Shown: positions 36,202 through 45,342, counted from the stretch's first letter. The stretch is DNA of 64,000 nucleotides from Pelagerythrobacter marinus (GCF_009827515.1 NZ_WTYO01000005.1:186001-250000), one strand, 5' to 3'. Numbers and translations: made by a program. The notes: generated by a model not told the origin, from the letters alone.

Positions 36202-36471
36202 ATGGGCGAATACGAACCGAACGACAGCCGCAACGTCACGCTGAAGCCGGGCCACGAACCGGGCGGCATCGAACGCACCGGCCCGCGCGAGGGCGAAACC
36301 CGCGAAGGCACGAAGAACGAAGGCGCCGGCGAGGGCCGCGAGCCGGAAGGCGGCGTCCACGATCTCAACACCGGGGCGATCGGCGAGCGCCAGGCCGGCG
36401 ATACCGTGGTCGGCGAAACCTCCACCGATCCCGCGCGGCGCGCGCGGGCCGACGCCGACCGCCCGCTCTGA
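36202..36471 (+). CDS. Small hydrophilic protein of unknown function
   Basis: An 89-residue, highly charged and Gly/Glu-rich protein starting MGEYEPNDSRNVTLKPGHEP, with no hydrophobic segment or cysteine. The composition resembles small stress-associated or intrinsically disordered proteins. The ATG at 36202 has a strong AAAGGAG ribosome site 8 nt upstream, which supports real expression. It is followed by a DUF2171-type gene and a terminator, so the two may form a small plus-strand operon lodged between nrdA and nrdB. Confidence 0.7.
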   Translation: MGEYEPNDSRNVTLKPGHEPGGIERTGPREGETREGTKNEGAGEGREPEGGVHDLNTGAIGERQAGDTVVGETSTDPARRARADADRPL

Positions 36472-36582
36472 CCGATCGGCCCGCCGGCCAGCGAGCCGTG
36501 GCTGGCGTGCGCCGAAACGCGGAACGAACCCCGCCCCCGCCCCGTTGGTAGGGTAGACAAGCAATTGAAAGGATTTGATTTT

Positions 36583-36840
36583 ATGTTCGAGAAGCTGCGC
36601 ATCAAGGAACACATGGAAGTGGCCGACTGCAAGGGCCAGCACGTCGGCACGGTCGACGAAGTCAAGGACGACGCGATCAAGCTGACCCGCTCCGACAGCG
36701 CCGACGACATGCATCACTTCCTCTCGCTCGACGAAGTCGAGAAGATCGACGACAACCGCATCTACCTGAAGGAAGACGCACGGATTCCGGATGGCCTTGG
36801 GACCAATGCGACCCAGGCAGGCACCCCTCAGGCGATCTGA
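36583..36840 (+). CDS. DUF2171 family small protein
   Basis: An 85-residue protein, MFEKLRIKEHMEVADCKGQH at the start, then GTVDEVKDDAIKLTRSD and HFLSLDEVEKIDDNRIYL. This matches the DUF2171 pattern, a small PRC-barrel-like fold (hold in contact with envelope or stress functions; not known precisely). The ATG at 36583 is favoured by AAAGGA 9 nt upstream; an in-frame TTG at 36565 is less likely. A strong intrinsic terminator follows 50 bp downstream. Confidence 0.82.
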   Translation: MFEKLRIKEHMEVADCKGQHVGTVDEVKDDAIKLTRSDSADDMHHFLSLDEVEKIDDNRIYLKEDARIPDGLGTNATQAGTPQAI

Positions 36841-36890
36841 CCCGCTTACGCTCAACCGCTGCGTTTCCCCGACGACAGCGGACAGCGAGG

Positions 36891-36926
36891 CCCCGGCCCG
36901 CCATCACGGCGCGGCCGGGGTTTTTT
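36891..36926 (+). terminator. Intrinsic terminator after the DUF2171 gene
   Basis: CCCCGGCC (36891-36898) pairs with GGCCGGGG (36913-36920) and is followed directly by TTTTTT (36921-36926). This is a classic rho-independent terminator for the plus-strand pair. It lies just past the convergent nrdA stop and might also limit nrdA read-through. Confidence 0.9.
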
Positions 36927-36962
36927 CATGCGGGGCGTGCTGCGGTTCCCACCGCGCGCCTG

Positions 36963-39047
36963 CTATTGGCAGGCGAGGCATTCCTCGTAGTCGGTCTGCT
37001 CGCCGCCGGCGCTCAGCTCGTACTTCGCGGCGTCGGTCGTGTTGTCTGCTTCCACGCCGCCGGCGAACCCGGCGCGCTGGACCGATTTCGAGCGGAGGTA
37101 ATAGAGCGACTTGATCCCCTTCTCCCACGCCTGGAAGTGGAGCATCATCAGGTCCCACTTGTCGACGTCGGCCGGGATGAACAGGTTCAGCGACTGCGCC
37201 TGGTCGATATAGGGCGTGCGGTCCGCCGCGAATTCGAGCAGCCAGCGCTGGTCGATCTCGAAGCTGGTCTTGAAGGTCGCCTTCTCTTCCGGGGTCAGGA
37301 AATCGAGGTGCTGGACCGAACCGCCGCGTTCGAGGATCGAGTTCCACACGTTGGTGGAATCCTTCGACTTTTCGCGCAGAAGCTTTTCCAGGTAGGGGTT
37401 CTTGACCACGAACGACCCGGACAGGGTCTTGTGCGTGTAGATATTGGCCGGGATCGGTTCGATGCAGGCGCTGGTGCCGCCGCAGATGATGCTGATCGAG
37501 GCCGTGGGCGCAATCGCCATCTTGCAGCTGAACCGCTCCATCGCGCCCATTTCCTCCGCATCCGGGCACGGGCCGCGTTCCTTGGCCAGCATCATCGATG
37601 CCTCGTTCGCCTTGGCATTGATGTGCTTGAACATCTTGAGGTTCCACACCTTGGCCATCGGGCTTTCGAAGCCGATGTTCTTGCTCTGCAGGAAGGAGTG
37701 GAAGCCCATCACGCCCATGCCGACGCTGCGTTCGCGCATGGCCGAGTATTTCGCCCGCGCCATTTCGGGCGGCGCGCGATCGATATAGTCCTGCAGCACG
37801 TTGTCGAGGAAACGCATCACGTCCTCGATGAACTGCTTGTCGCCTTCCCACTCCTCCCACTTCTCGAGGTTGAGCGAGGAGAGGCAGCAGACCGCGGTGC
37901 GATCTTCGCCCAGGTGGTCGCGCCCGGTGGGCAGGGTGATTTCCGAACAGAGGTTGGAGGTCGAAACCTTCAGCCCCAGGTCGCGGTGATGCTTGGGCAT
38001 CATGCGGTTCACGGTGTCGGAGAAGACGATATAGGGCTCGCCCGTCGCCAGCCGCGTTTCGACCAGCTTCTGGAACAGGCTGCGCGCATCGACGGTCTTG
38101 CGCACGCTCCCGTCGCGCGGGGAGACGAGATCGAACTCGGCCCCTTCGCGCACTGCCTCCATGAAGGCATCCGACAGCAGCACGCCGTGGTGCAGGTTCA
38201 GCGCCTTGCGGTTGAAATCGCCCGACGGCTTGCGGATTTCGAGGAACTCCTCGATTTCCGGGTGCGAGATGTCGATGTAGCAGGCGGCCGATCCGCGCCG
38301 CAGCGAACCCTGCGAAATCGCGAGCGTCAGGCTGTCCATCACCCGCACGAAGGGGATGATGCCGCTGGTCTTGCCGTTGAGGCCGACCGGTTCGCCGATG
38401 CCGCGCACCTGGCCCCAGTACGTGCCGATGCCGCCGCCCCGGCTGGCAAGCCAGACGTTCTCGTTCCAGGTGCCGACGATCCCCTCCAGGCTGTCCTCCA
38501 CGCTGTTGAGGTAGCAGGAGATCGGCAGGCCGCGGTTGGTGCCGCCGTTCGACAGAACCGGCGTTGCGGGCATGAACCACAGCTTCGAAATATAGTCGTA
38601 CAGGCGCTGGGCATGGTCCTGATCGTCGGCGTAGGCATCGGCGACGCGGGCGAAGAGGTCCTGGAACTTCTCGCCCGGCAGCAGGTAGCGGTCGATCAGC
38701 GTTTCCTTGCCGAACTCGGTCAGGTTCGCATCGCGCGATTCGTCGGTCACGATGTCGAACCGCCGGTCGAGGATCTTCTTGCTGTCGGGCTTTTCGGCAT
38801 TGGCTTCGGCAGCCGCGGCGACGGCCTGCGCCAGCGCGGCGTTCGCCTTGTCGGCGACCGCTGCCTCGCCGGCGGATGCGTCCACCAGCTGCTCGCTGCC
38901 CTTGTCTGCCTGTTCCATCGTCACTGCTGCCTTCTCATGCCCGGCCTGGTCCTCGTGCCGGCTGCCGGCCGCCGTTTCTTCGGAAAGATCGCCCGCATCC
39001 TGCCGGTCGAGACCCATTGCCGCTTCGTCTCCGGTCCTGAAATCCAT
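36963..39047 (-). CDS. nrdA: Class Ia ribonucleotide reductase, alpha (R1) subunit
   Basis: A protein of up to 694 residues matching the R1 catalytic subunit. Conserved segments are LWFMPATPVLSNGGTNRGLP with the substrate-site cysteine in ISCYLNSVEDS, GSAACYIDISHPEIEEFLE, STSNLCSEITLP with the thiyl-radical cysteine, and CCLSSLNL. The C-terminal ECLAC pair shuttles reducing equivalents from thioredoxin. The N-terminal 100 residues before KILDRRFDIV are low in complexity and not clearly an ATP-cone, so allosteric control may be reduced. The start is uncertain: ATG 39047 gives the longest protein, ATG 38918 (MEQADKGSEQ) is a good alternative. Paired NrdR-box-like sites lie 215-265 bp upstream. 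Confidence 0.94.
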   Translation of the reverse strand: MDFRTGDEAAMGLDRQDAGDLSEETAAGSRHEDQAGHEKAAVTMEQADKGSEQLVDASAGEAAVADKANAALAQAVAAAAEANAEKPDSKKILDRRFDIVTDESRDANLTEFGKETLIDRYLLPGEKFQDLFARVADAYADDQDHAQRLYDYISKLWFMPATPVLSNGGTNRGLPISCYLNSVEDSLEGIVGTWNENVWLASRGGGIGTYWGQVRGIGEPVGLNGKTSGIIPFVRVMDSLTLAISQGSLRRGSAACYIDISHPEIEEFLEIRKPSGDFNRKALNLHHGVLLSDAFMEAVREGAEFDLVSPRDGSVRKTVDARSLFQKLVETRLATGEPYIVFSDTVNRMMPKHHRDLGLKVSTSNLCSEITLPTGRDHLGEDRTAVCCLSSLNLEKWEEWEGDKQFIEDVMRFLDNVLQDYIDRAPPEMARAKYSAMRERSVGMGVMGFHSFLQSKNIGFESPMAKVWNLKMFKHINAKANEASMMLAKERGPCPDAEEMGAMERFSCKMAIAPTASISIICGGTSACIEPIPANIYTHKTLSGSFVVKNPYLEKLLREKSKDSTNVWNSILERGGSVQHLDFLTPEEKATFKTSFEIDQRWLLEFAADRTPYIDQAQSLNLFIPADVDKWDLMMLHFQAWEKGIKSLYYLRSKSVQRAGFAGGVEADNTTDAAKYELSAGGEQTDYEECLACQ

Positions 39048-39567
39048 CGTTGCCCACCCACTTTCGCGCCGTTGCGAACAACGGGGCCGCGGCGCCCGTC
39101 GTTCCATCCTGTTTCGTCATGGCGGATGGCCCCCCGCCACGGCATCGATCACGGCAAAACGGGCAAACTGTCCCCCCGATCTGCCCCGTCCGGCCCTGTC
39201 GCCCGCCCCCGTCGGCATCCCCGCAAGCCGCCTGCCAGCCCATGGGAGGAAAACGGCGCGAAAACACGATCTAGTGGGTCATCGACCCGACCTGACCACT
39301 AGATACTGAATCACAGAGACTCCGCGCGCAAGGGGCGAAATGACGGCAGGCCAGCCATTTAGCGGGTGTCTTACCCGGGCCGCACACTGCGACGCGCGGG
39401 TTTTCCTTGGCTCTGCCCAAGTGCAACCCCCAAAATGATTCCGTGAAAAAATATATGTGCGGAAAGTGGGGTCGCCAGGCCTTTGAATCAATCGAATCGG
39501 GCGGCGCAATTTCCTGTCCGCCGCGGCCTTGCCGGCGACATCGCCCCGGCGCCCGGACCGCGGCCGG
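39048..39567. other. 520-bp gene-free stretch upstream of nrdA
   Basis: No convincing coding frame. Contains the nrdA leader, the two NrdR-box-like sites (39262-39311) and a short AT-rich run (ATATAT near 39450) that could hold a minus-strand promoter. The 3' end of the hydrolase gene borders it on the right. Confidence 0.6.
39262..39311. promoter_or_regulatory. Candidate pair of NrdR boxes
   Basis: Two related sites, CACGATCTAGTG (39265-39276, reverse complement CACTAGATCGTG) and CACTAGATACTG (39297-39308), have centres 32 bp apart, about three helical turns. Both share CACTAGAT and resemble the NrdR consensus acaCwAtATaTwgtgt. Pairs of such boxes with this spacing are the normal signature of NrdR control before ribonucleotide reductase genes. 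Confidence 0.6.
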
Positions 39568-40473
39568 TCAGGCCTCGCCCCCGGCCCTGCCGGCAGCGCG
39601 GGCGTGCTGCGCGATCTCTTCGGCCATCGGCTCCACCAGTTCGAGCGGGAGATCGTGGCCCATGCCCGGGAAAGTCCGCAGGCGCGCGCCGCGAATCGCG
39701 GCCGCCGTGTCCTCGCCGCCGGCCAGCGGGACGAGGGGGTCCGCTTCCCCGTGCAGGACCAGCGTCGGCGCCTCCACGCCGCGCAGCCGCTTGCGCCGGT
39801 CGCCGTCGGCAATGATCGCTGCGATCTGCCGCTGGAGGCCGGCGGGGTAATAGCTGCGGCGAATGCCGGCGGTGACGTTGGCCCGCAGCCGCTCTTCCTC
39901 CGCCGGGTAGGCAGGGCTGCCGATCGTGCGCGCGATCTTCATCCCGTGGGCGACGAGAACCGCCTCGTCGGTCGAATCGGGCCGCCTGGTCAGCACGTCG
40001 AGCGCTTCCTTGCGCGCGGGCGGCAGGCGCCGATTGCCGGTGGTGGACATGATCGACGTCAGCGAGATCGCCCGCTCCGGCCAGGTGAAGGCGACATGTT
40101 GCGCGATCATGCCGCCCATGCTGGCGCCGACGATGTGCGCACGCTCGATTCCGATCGCGTCGAGCAGGCCCACCGCGTCGGCGGCCATGTCGTTCAGCGT
40201 ATACGGCACGCGGGGCGCCAGCCCGATCCGGCCGAGCAGCATCAGCGGCAGGATGCCGGGTGCCTTCACCCCGTCGAACTTGTGGCTGAGGCCGATGTCG
40301 CGGTTGTCGTAGCGGATCACGCGGAAACCACGCCCGGCCAGGGCCTCCACCAGTTCGATCGGCCAGAGCGTCAGCTGCGCGCCCAGCCCCATGATCAGCA
40401 GGATCGGCGGGTCGGCCGGATCGCCGTGGTCTTCATATTCGATCGCAATGCCGTTCGCGGTAATCTGCGCCAC
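39568..40473 (-). CDS. Alpha/beta-fold hydrolase
   Basis: A 301-residue cytosolic hydrolase. It has the oxyanion segment LLIMGLGAQLTLW, RVIRYDNRDIGLS, the nucleophile elbow VGASMGGMIA (Ser118), the acid in LVLHGEADPLVPL and the histidine in FPGMGHDLP. The layout resembles epoxide-hydrolase/haloperoxidase-like or aclacinomycin-methylesterase-like members; the substrate cannot be inferred. The GTG start at 40473 is chosen because GAGGGGGG stands 7 nt upstream and the beta-strand IEYEDHG follows; the longer frame adds a basic, non-conserved stretch. There is no obvious partner gene. Confidence 0.85.
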   Translation of the reverse strand: MAQITANGIAIEYEDHGDPADPPILLIMGLGAQLTLWPIELVEALAGRGFRVIRYDNRDIGLSHKFDGVKAPGILPLMLLGRIGLAPRVPYTLNDMAADAVGLLDAIGIERAHIVGASMGGMIAQHVAFTWPERAISLTSIMSTTGNRRLPPARKEALDVLTRRPDSTDEAVLVAHGMKIARTIGSPAYPAEEERLRANVTAGIRRSYYPAGLQRQIAAIIADGDRRKRLRGVEAPTLVLHGEADPLVPLAGGEDTAAAIRGARLRTFPGMGHDLPLELVEPMAEEIAQHARAAGRAGGEA

Positions 40474-40578
40474 GCGCTGCCCCCCTCGTGCGCGAGGCCC
40501 CGGGCGGGGCCTGCCGGTTTCGATCTGCAACGAAGCGCATTCGCGCCAAAGGATCAACCGGCGAAGCGCGCCGCCGCG

Positions 40579-42159
40579 TCAGGGCACCAGCACGGTATCG
40601 CGGGCGAGCGGGTCCGTTTCCGGATAATCGAGGGTGAAATGCAGGCCGCGGCTCTCGTGCCGCGCCAGCGCGCTGCGCACGATCAGGTCGGCGCACTGGT
40701 GCAGGTTGCGCAGCTCGACCAGGTCGGTCGTGACCCGGAACGAGCCGTAATAGTCCTCGATCTCCTGCGCCAGCAGGTCGATCCGGTTGCGCGCGCGTTC
40801 CAGCCGCTTGGTCGTGCGCACGATCCCGACGTAGTTCCACATCATGCGCCGGATCTCGGTCCAGTTCTGCTTGATGACGACTTCTTCGTCCGAATCGGTC
40901 ACCCGGCTCTCGTCCCACTCGCGGATCGCGGGCGGCGGCGGCAGGTCGTCCCACCCGGCCAGGATGTCGCGCGCGGCCGCTTCGCCGAACACGAAACACT
41001 CGAGCAGCGAGTTCGAGGCGAGGCGATTGGCGCCGTGCAGCCCGCTTTCGGTGCATTCGCCGGCCGCCCACAGGCCGGGCAGGTCGGTGCGCGCGTCGAG
41101 CCCGATCACGACGCCGCCGCAGGTATAGTGCTGCGCCGGCACGACCGGGATCGGTTCGCGCGTCATGTCGATCCCCAATCCCTGCAGCTTCTCGTGGATC
41201 GTCGGGAAATGCTGGCGCACGAAATCGGGCGGCTGGTGGCTGATGTCGAGATGGACGTAATCGAGGCCATAGCGCTTGATCTGGTCGTCGTTCGCCCGCG
41301 CGACGATATCGCGCGGGGCCAGTTCCATCCGTTCGGGATCGTAATCGGCCATGTAGCGATGGCCCGTTTCCGGGTGCAGCAGGTGCCCGCCCTCGCCGCG
41401 CACGGCCTCGGTGATGAGGAAATTCTTGACCTCCAGGTTGTAGAGGCAGGTCGGGTGGAACTGCATCATTTCCATGTTTGAAACCCGCGCCCCGGCGCGC
41501 CAGGCCATGGCGATCCCGTCGCCCGTCGCGCCGCGCGGCGCGGTCGAGAACTGGTAGACGCGCCCCGCCCCGCCGGCGGCGAGCACGGTCGCGCGCGCCA
41601 CGTGCGCTTCCACCCGGCCGCTCGCCTCGTCGAGCGCATAGGCACCCCAGACCCGTCCGTCGCCGGAGAACTTCTCGCCATGGCGACCGGTGATCAGGTC
41701 GATGCAGGCACGCCCGGGCAGCAGGGTCACGTTGGGGTGGGCGCGCGCAGCCCTCAGCAGCGCGTCCTGCACCGCCCAACCGGTCGCGTCGTCGACGTGG
41801 ACGATCCGCCGGTGCGAATGCCCGCCTTCGCGGGTCAGGTGCAGGTCCGCGCCCTCGGTATTGAACGGCACGCCCAGTTCCACCAGCCGGTCGATCGAAC
41901 GCGGCGCGCGCTCGATCACGAATTCCACCGTCTCGCGGCGGTTGAGACCGGCGCCGGCGATCATCGTGTCGCGCACGTGGTTCTCGAACGTGTCGCCGGC
42001 GTCGAGCACGGCCGCGATGCCGCCCTGCGCCCAGGCCGTGCTGCCGCCGGTCAGCGAACCCTTGGCCAGCACCGTGACACGGTGCGTTTCGGCCAGCGCC
42101 AGGGCCGCCGTCAGGCCCGCTGCGCCCGAGCCGATCACGAGGATGTCACATTTGTTCAT
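40579..42159 (-). CDS. nadB: L-aspartate oxidase
   Basis: A 526-residue flavoprotein of normal NadB length. FAD-binding GSGAAGLTAALALAE is at residues 11-25; GGSTAWAQGGIAAVL, GREGGHSHRRIVH-like TREGGHSHRRIVHVDD, MEMMQFHPTCLY, HYTCGGVVIGLDART and GLHGANRLASNSLLEC are characteristic. It oxidises L-aspartate to iminoaspartate, the first step of de novo NAD synthesis. nadA and nadC are not in the window, so it is a lone gene. The ATG at 42159 begins MNKCDILVIGSG; the longer reading has no conserved content. Confidence 0.95.
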   Translation of the reverse strand: MNKCDILVIGSGAAGLTAALALAETHRVTVLAKGSLTGGSTAWAQGGIAAVLDAGDTFENHVRDTMIAGAGLNRRETVEFVIERAPRSIDRLVELGVPFNTEGADLHLTREGGHSHRRIVHVDDATGWAVQDALLRAARAHPNVTLLPGRACIDLITGRHGEKFSGDGRVWGAYALDEASGRVEAHVARATVLAAGGAGRVYQFSTAPRGATGDGIAMAWRAGARVSNMEMMQFHPTCLYNLEVKNFLITEAVRGEGGHLLHPETGHRYMADYDPERMELAPRDIVARANDDQIKRYGLDYVHLDISHQPPDFVRQHFPTIHEKLQGLGIDMTREPIPVVPAQHYTCGGVVIGLDARTDLPGLWAAGECTESGLHGANRLASNSLLECFVFGEAAARDILAGWDDLPPPPAIREWDESRVTDSDEEVVIKQNWTEIRRMMWNYVGIVRTTKRLERARNRIDLLAQEIEDYYGSFRVTTDLVELRNLHQCADLIVRSALARHESRGLHFTLDYPETDPLARDTVLVP

Positions 42160-42269
42160 CGCTTCTGTCTTGCACATGGCAGGCGCGGGCAACAGAGAGG
42201 AGATATAATGGTCAAGATAGCCGCGATGTGCTAGGACGGGGCCGGCCCGACTGGCGGGGAACTGGTGGG

Positions 42270-42470
42270 ATGGCAAACGGAAAAGAGAACGAGGAAGACC
42301 GGCTGCGGCGCGAACGCGACGAGGCCGAGCACGAGGAAGCGATTGCCAAGCGCCTTCTGGGCCGCGCCGCGGCGGAGATAGAGACTCTCGCCGACGCCGA
42401 CTGCGAGGAATCGGCCAAGGACCAGGCGCTGGAGGCCGCGCGCCGGTTCCGCCACGCGGCCGGCCGCTAG
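42270..42470 (+). CDS. Small charged protein of unknown function
   Basis: A 66-residue protein, MANGKENEEDRLRRERDEAE, almost wholly charged and predicted alpha-helical or coiled-coil, with heptad-like Glu/Arg/Leu spacing. I recognise no family. The upstream region contains TATAAT at 42204-42209 (possible -10), but the start lacks a strong ribosome site. The gene is convergent with the ABC ATPase gene. Confidence 0.55.
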   Translation: MANGKENEEDRLRRERDEAEHEEAIAKRLLGRAAAEIETLADADCEESAKDQALEAARRFRHAAGR

Positions 42471-42507
42471 CGCGCTTCGGCGCCGCTCGCGCGCTGTTGC
42501 CTCCCGG

Positions 42508-43485
42508 TTATTGCCCGCGCGCGCTGGTCAGCGAAACGAACACGTCTTCCAGGTCCGCCTCGCGCGTGGTCACGTCCTCGATCGCGTAGCCGTGCGCCTG
42601 GACCCGCGCGAGAACCTGCCCGGCGCTGGTCGCGTCGCGGTCGTAAGTCACCTCCAGCGTGCGCGGATCGATCGCCTCGGCTTTCAGGAACCCTTCTTCC
42701 ATCGGCGGCCCGGCAAGATCGCGATCGACGGTGACGCGCACGATCTTCTCGCGCGCCATGCCGACCAGTTCGCGCGTCGGCTTGTCCGCGATCAGCTTGC
42801 CGTGGTTGATGATCGCGATCCGGTCGCACAGCTGCTCTGCCTCCTCCAGATAATGGGTGGTGAGCACGACGGTGACCCCTTCGGCGTTGAGTTCGCCCAC
42901 GAGGTCCCACAGCTGGCGGCGCAGTTCCACGTCCACGCCGGCGGTCGGCTCGTCCAGCACGAGGATCGGCGGCGAATGGACCATGGCCTTGGCGATCAGC
43001 AGGCGCCGCTTCATCCCCCCGGACAGGGTCCGGGCATAGGCATCGCGCTTGTCGGCCAGGTGGACCGCGGCAAGCAGTTGCTCGCTGCGCCGGTCGGCCT
43101 TGCCGATGCCGTAGAACCCGCCCTGGTTCTCCAGCACCTCGAACGGGGTGAAGAACGGGTCGAAGACGATTTCCTGCGGCACGATCCCGATCATGCGCTT
43201 GGCGTTGCGGGGGCTGCGGTCGATGTCGAACCCCCAGATCTCGGCCCGGCCGGCGGTCTTGGTGACCAGCCCGGCGAGAATGTTGATCAGCGTCGACTTG
43301 CCCGCACCGTTGGGGCCGAGCAGGCCGAAGATCTGGCCTTGCGGCACGTCGAAGCTCACCCCGTCGAGCGCGAGCTTGCCCGGTTCGCCCTTCTCGCCGG
43401 CATAGCGCTTGGTCAGGTCGCGGATCGCGATTGCGGGCGGCGTTTCGGCCGGGGGCAGCGGGCTGGACTGGGCGGGATCGGTCAT
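42508..43485 (-). CDS. ABC transporter ATP-binding protein (ABC-2 type), no adjacent permease
   Basis: A 325-residue ATPase. Walker A GPNGAGKST lies near residue 59, the Q-loop in GIVPQEIVFDPFFTPFE, the signature LSGGMKRRL, Walker B ILVLDEPTAGVD and the switch His in VLTTHYLEEAEQ. A 90-residue C-terminal extension ends in EDVFVSLTSARGQ, common in ABC-2 exporters of the NodI/CcmA-like class. Normally an ABC-2 permease gene follows; here the next gene on this strand is nadB and none is nearby. It may pair with a permease encoded elsewhere. Confidence 0.93.
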   Translation of the reverse strand: MTDPAQSSPLPPAETPPAIAIRDLTKRYAGEKGEPGKLALDGVSFDVPQGQIFGLLGPNGAGKSTLINILAGLVTKTAGRAEIWGFDIDRSPRNAKRMIGIVPQEIVFDPFFTPFEVLENQGGFYGIGKADRRSEQLLAAVHLADKRDAYARTLSGGMKRRLLIAKAMVHSPPILVLDEPTAGVDVELRRQLWDLVGELNAEGVTVVLTTHYLEEAEQLCDRIAIINHGKLIADKPTRELVGMAREKIVRVTVDRDLAGPPMEEGFLKAEAIDPRTLEVTYDRDATSAGQVLARVQAHGYAIEDVTTREADLEDVFVSLTSARGQ

Positions 43486-43563
43486 GGCGGTCCAATTGGC
43501 CCCCTGCAGCCGATCCGTAAAGGGCCAGTTGCGCAGCCGGGCGCATGGCATTATCTGGCCGGC

Positions 43564-43824
43564 ATGGACATTCCGCCGCCCGAAACGACCCTGGTCGACC
43601 ACGTTCGCGTCAAGTGCGACGGTGCCGACGCCATTCGCCCAGGCGACCGCTATCGCGCCGCCGCGCTGGGCCATCCGCGCGTCTGGCTGGAAATCGACGA
43701 ACACGGCTACGTCGATTGCGGCTATTGCGACCGGCGGTTCGTGCTGCGCGGCGGCCCGGCCGACGGTGCCAACCAGGCCGCGCTGGAAGACATTTCGGCC
43801 GGAAGCGATCCCGGCCACCGCTGA
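43564..43824 (+). CDS. CHCC-type zinc-finger protein
   Basis: An 86-residue protein with a zf-CHCC pattern near its C-terminus: HPRVWLEIDEHGYVDCGYCDRRFVL, providing His and the Cys-x-x-Cys pair. Such proteins resemble the NDUFS6-type zinc finger of complex I accessory subunits and are common small proteins in alphaproteobacteria. The ATG at 43564 begins MDIPPPETTLVDHVRVKCDG. It precedes tldD on the same strand by 87 bp and is divergent from the ABC ATPase. Confidence 0.85.
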   Translation: MDIPPPETTLVDHVRVKCDGADAIRPGDRYRAAALGHPRVWLEIDEHGYVDCGYCDRRFVLRGGPADGANQAALEDISAGSDPGHR

Positions 43825-43911
43825 CGCGCAGACTATTCGCCGAGCCGCCCGCCCCCTGACGCGACCGGCGCCCCCTGACATTGCCGGCGCGCCATGCCTA
43901 TATGCCGCGGC

Positions 43912-45342
43912 ATGACCGCCCAGCCGACCGATCCGCACGCCTTCCTCTACGGTGAAGGCAAACTCGACCCCGAAGGTGCCGCGCGCCTGGCCGCGCGCCT
44001 GCTCGACCGGTGCGACGACGGCGAGCTCTACCTGCAATATACCGCGCGCGAGGCGCTCGCCTTCGACGACGGCCGGTTGAAGACCGCCGACTACGCGCGC
44101 GATTCGGGCTTCGGCCTGCGCGGCGTCTCAGGCGAGACGACCGGCTTCGCCCATGCCAGCGAGATTGCCGAAGGCGCGATCGTGCGCGCCGGCGAGACAC
44201 TGCAGTTGCTCGACCCGGCTGCGCGTGCGCCGGCCGCCCCGCCGCGGCGCAGCAACCGGCATCTCTACACCGCCGACAACCCGCTCGACGCCGTGCCTTT
44301 CGGCGACAAGGTCGCGCTGCTCGAACAGATCGACGCCGCCGCCCGCGCGCGCGACCCGCGCGTGTCGCAAGTCACCGCGAGCCTGCTGGCGAGCTGGAGC
44401 GTGGTGGAGATCGTGCGCCCCGACGGCTTCGTCGCCACCGACGTTCGCCCGCTGGTGCGTCTCAACGTCGGGATCGTGGCCGAGGCGAACGGGCGGCGCG
44501 AACGCGGCAGCTTCGGCTTCGGCGGGCGCTACCTCTACGATCGCCTGTTCGATCCCGCCGCCTGGAACCGCGCGGTGGACGAGGCGGTCCGGCAGGCGCT
44601 CGTCAACCTCGAGAGCATCGATGCGCCGGCCGGCGAAATGCCCGTGCTTCTGGGCCCTGGCTGGCCCGGGGTCCTCCTCCACGAGGCGGTCGGCCACGGG
44701 CTGGAAGGCGATTTCAACCGCAAGGGGACCAGCGCCTTCACCGGGCGCATCGGCGAACGCGTCGCGGCCCCGGGGGTGACCGTGGTGGACGACGGCGCGA
44801 TCCGCGACCGCCGCGGGTCGCTGTCGATCGACGACGAGGGCACCCCCACGCGCGAGACCGTGCTGATCGAGGACGGCATCCTGAAAGGATACATGCACGA
44901 TCGCCTCAACGCCCGCCTGATGGACGCCGAGCCGACGGGCAACGGCCGGCGCGAGAGTTTCGAACACGCCCCGATGCCGCGCATGACGAACACCTTCATG
45001 CGCGCAGGGCAGGACGATCCGGGCGAATTGCTCGCGCGGATGAAGCGCGGCATCTACGCGACCAGCTTCGGCGGCGGGCAGGTCGACATCGTCTCGGGCA
45101 AGTTCGTCTTCTCCTGCACCGAGGCCTACCTGGTCGAGGACGGGCGCATCGGCGCGCCGATCAAGGGGGCGACCCTGGTCGGCGACGGGCCGAGCGTGCT
45201 GACGCGCGTTTCGGGCATCGGCAACGATCTCGCGCTCGACGAAGGCGTCGGCATGTGCGGCAAGGGCGGGCAGGGCGTGCCGGCCGGCGTCGGCCAGCCC
45301 ACCGTTCTGGTCGACCGGCTCACGGTCGGCGGCACGGCCTGA
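43912..45342 (+). CDS. tldD: Metalloprotease TldD
   Basis: A 476-residue protein of the TldD/PmbA family. It carries the zinc-site motif HEAVGH at residues 257-262 within GPGWPGVLLHEAVGHGLEGD, plus RRGSLSIDDEGTPT, NTFMRAG and FGGGQVDIVSGKFVF. With TldE (PmbA) it forms a heterodimeric protease that trims modified peptides and CcdA-like antitoxins; tldE is not in the window. The ATG at 43912 is preferred to an upstream ATG at 43894. Confidence 0.95.
   Translation: MTAQPTDPHAFLYGEGKLDPEGAARLAARLLDRCDDGELYLQYTAREALAFDDGRLKTADYARDSGFGLRGVSGETTGFAHASEIAEGAIVRAGETLQLLDPAARAPAAPPRRSNRHLYTADNPLDAVPFGDKVALLEQIDAAARARDPRVSQVTASLLASWSVVEIVRPDGFVATDVRPLVRLNVGIVAEANGRRERGSFGFGGRYLYDRLFDPAAWNRAVDEAVRQALVNLESIDAPAGEMPVLLGPGWPGVLLHEAVGHGLEGDFNRKGTSAFTGRIGERVAAPGVTVVDDGAIRDRRGSLSIDDEGTPTRETVLIEDGILKGYMHDRLNARLMDAEPTGNGRRESFEHAPMPRMTNTFMRAGQDDPGELLARMKRGIYATSFGGGQVDIVSGKFVFSCTEAYLVEDGRIGAPIKGATLVGDGPSVLTRVSGIGNDLALDEGVGMCGKGGQGVPAGVGQPTVLVDRLTVGGTA

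Noticed and set aside
42208-42234. 8-codon ORF after GAGGAG at 42195-42207
   Set aside because: Only eight residues. The GAGGAGATATAAT stretch is as likely a promoter element as a ribosome site.
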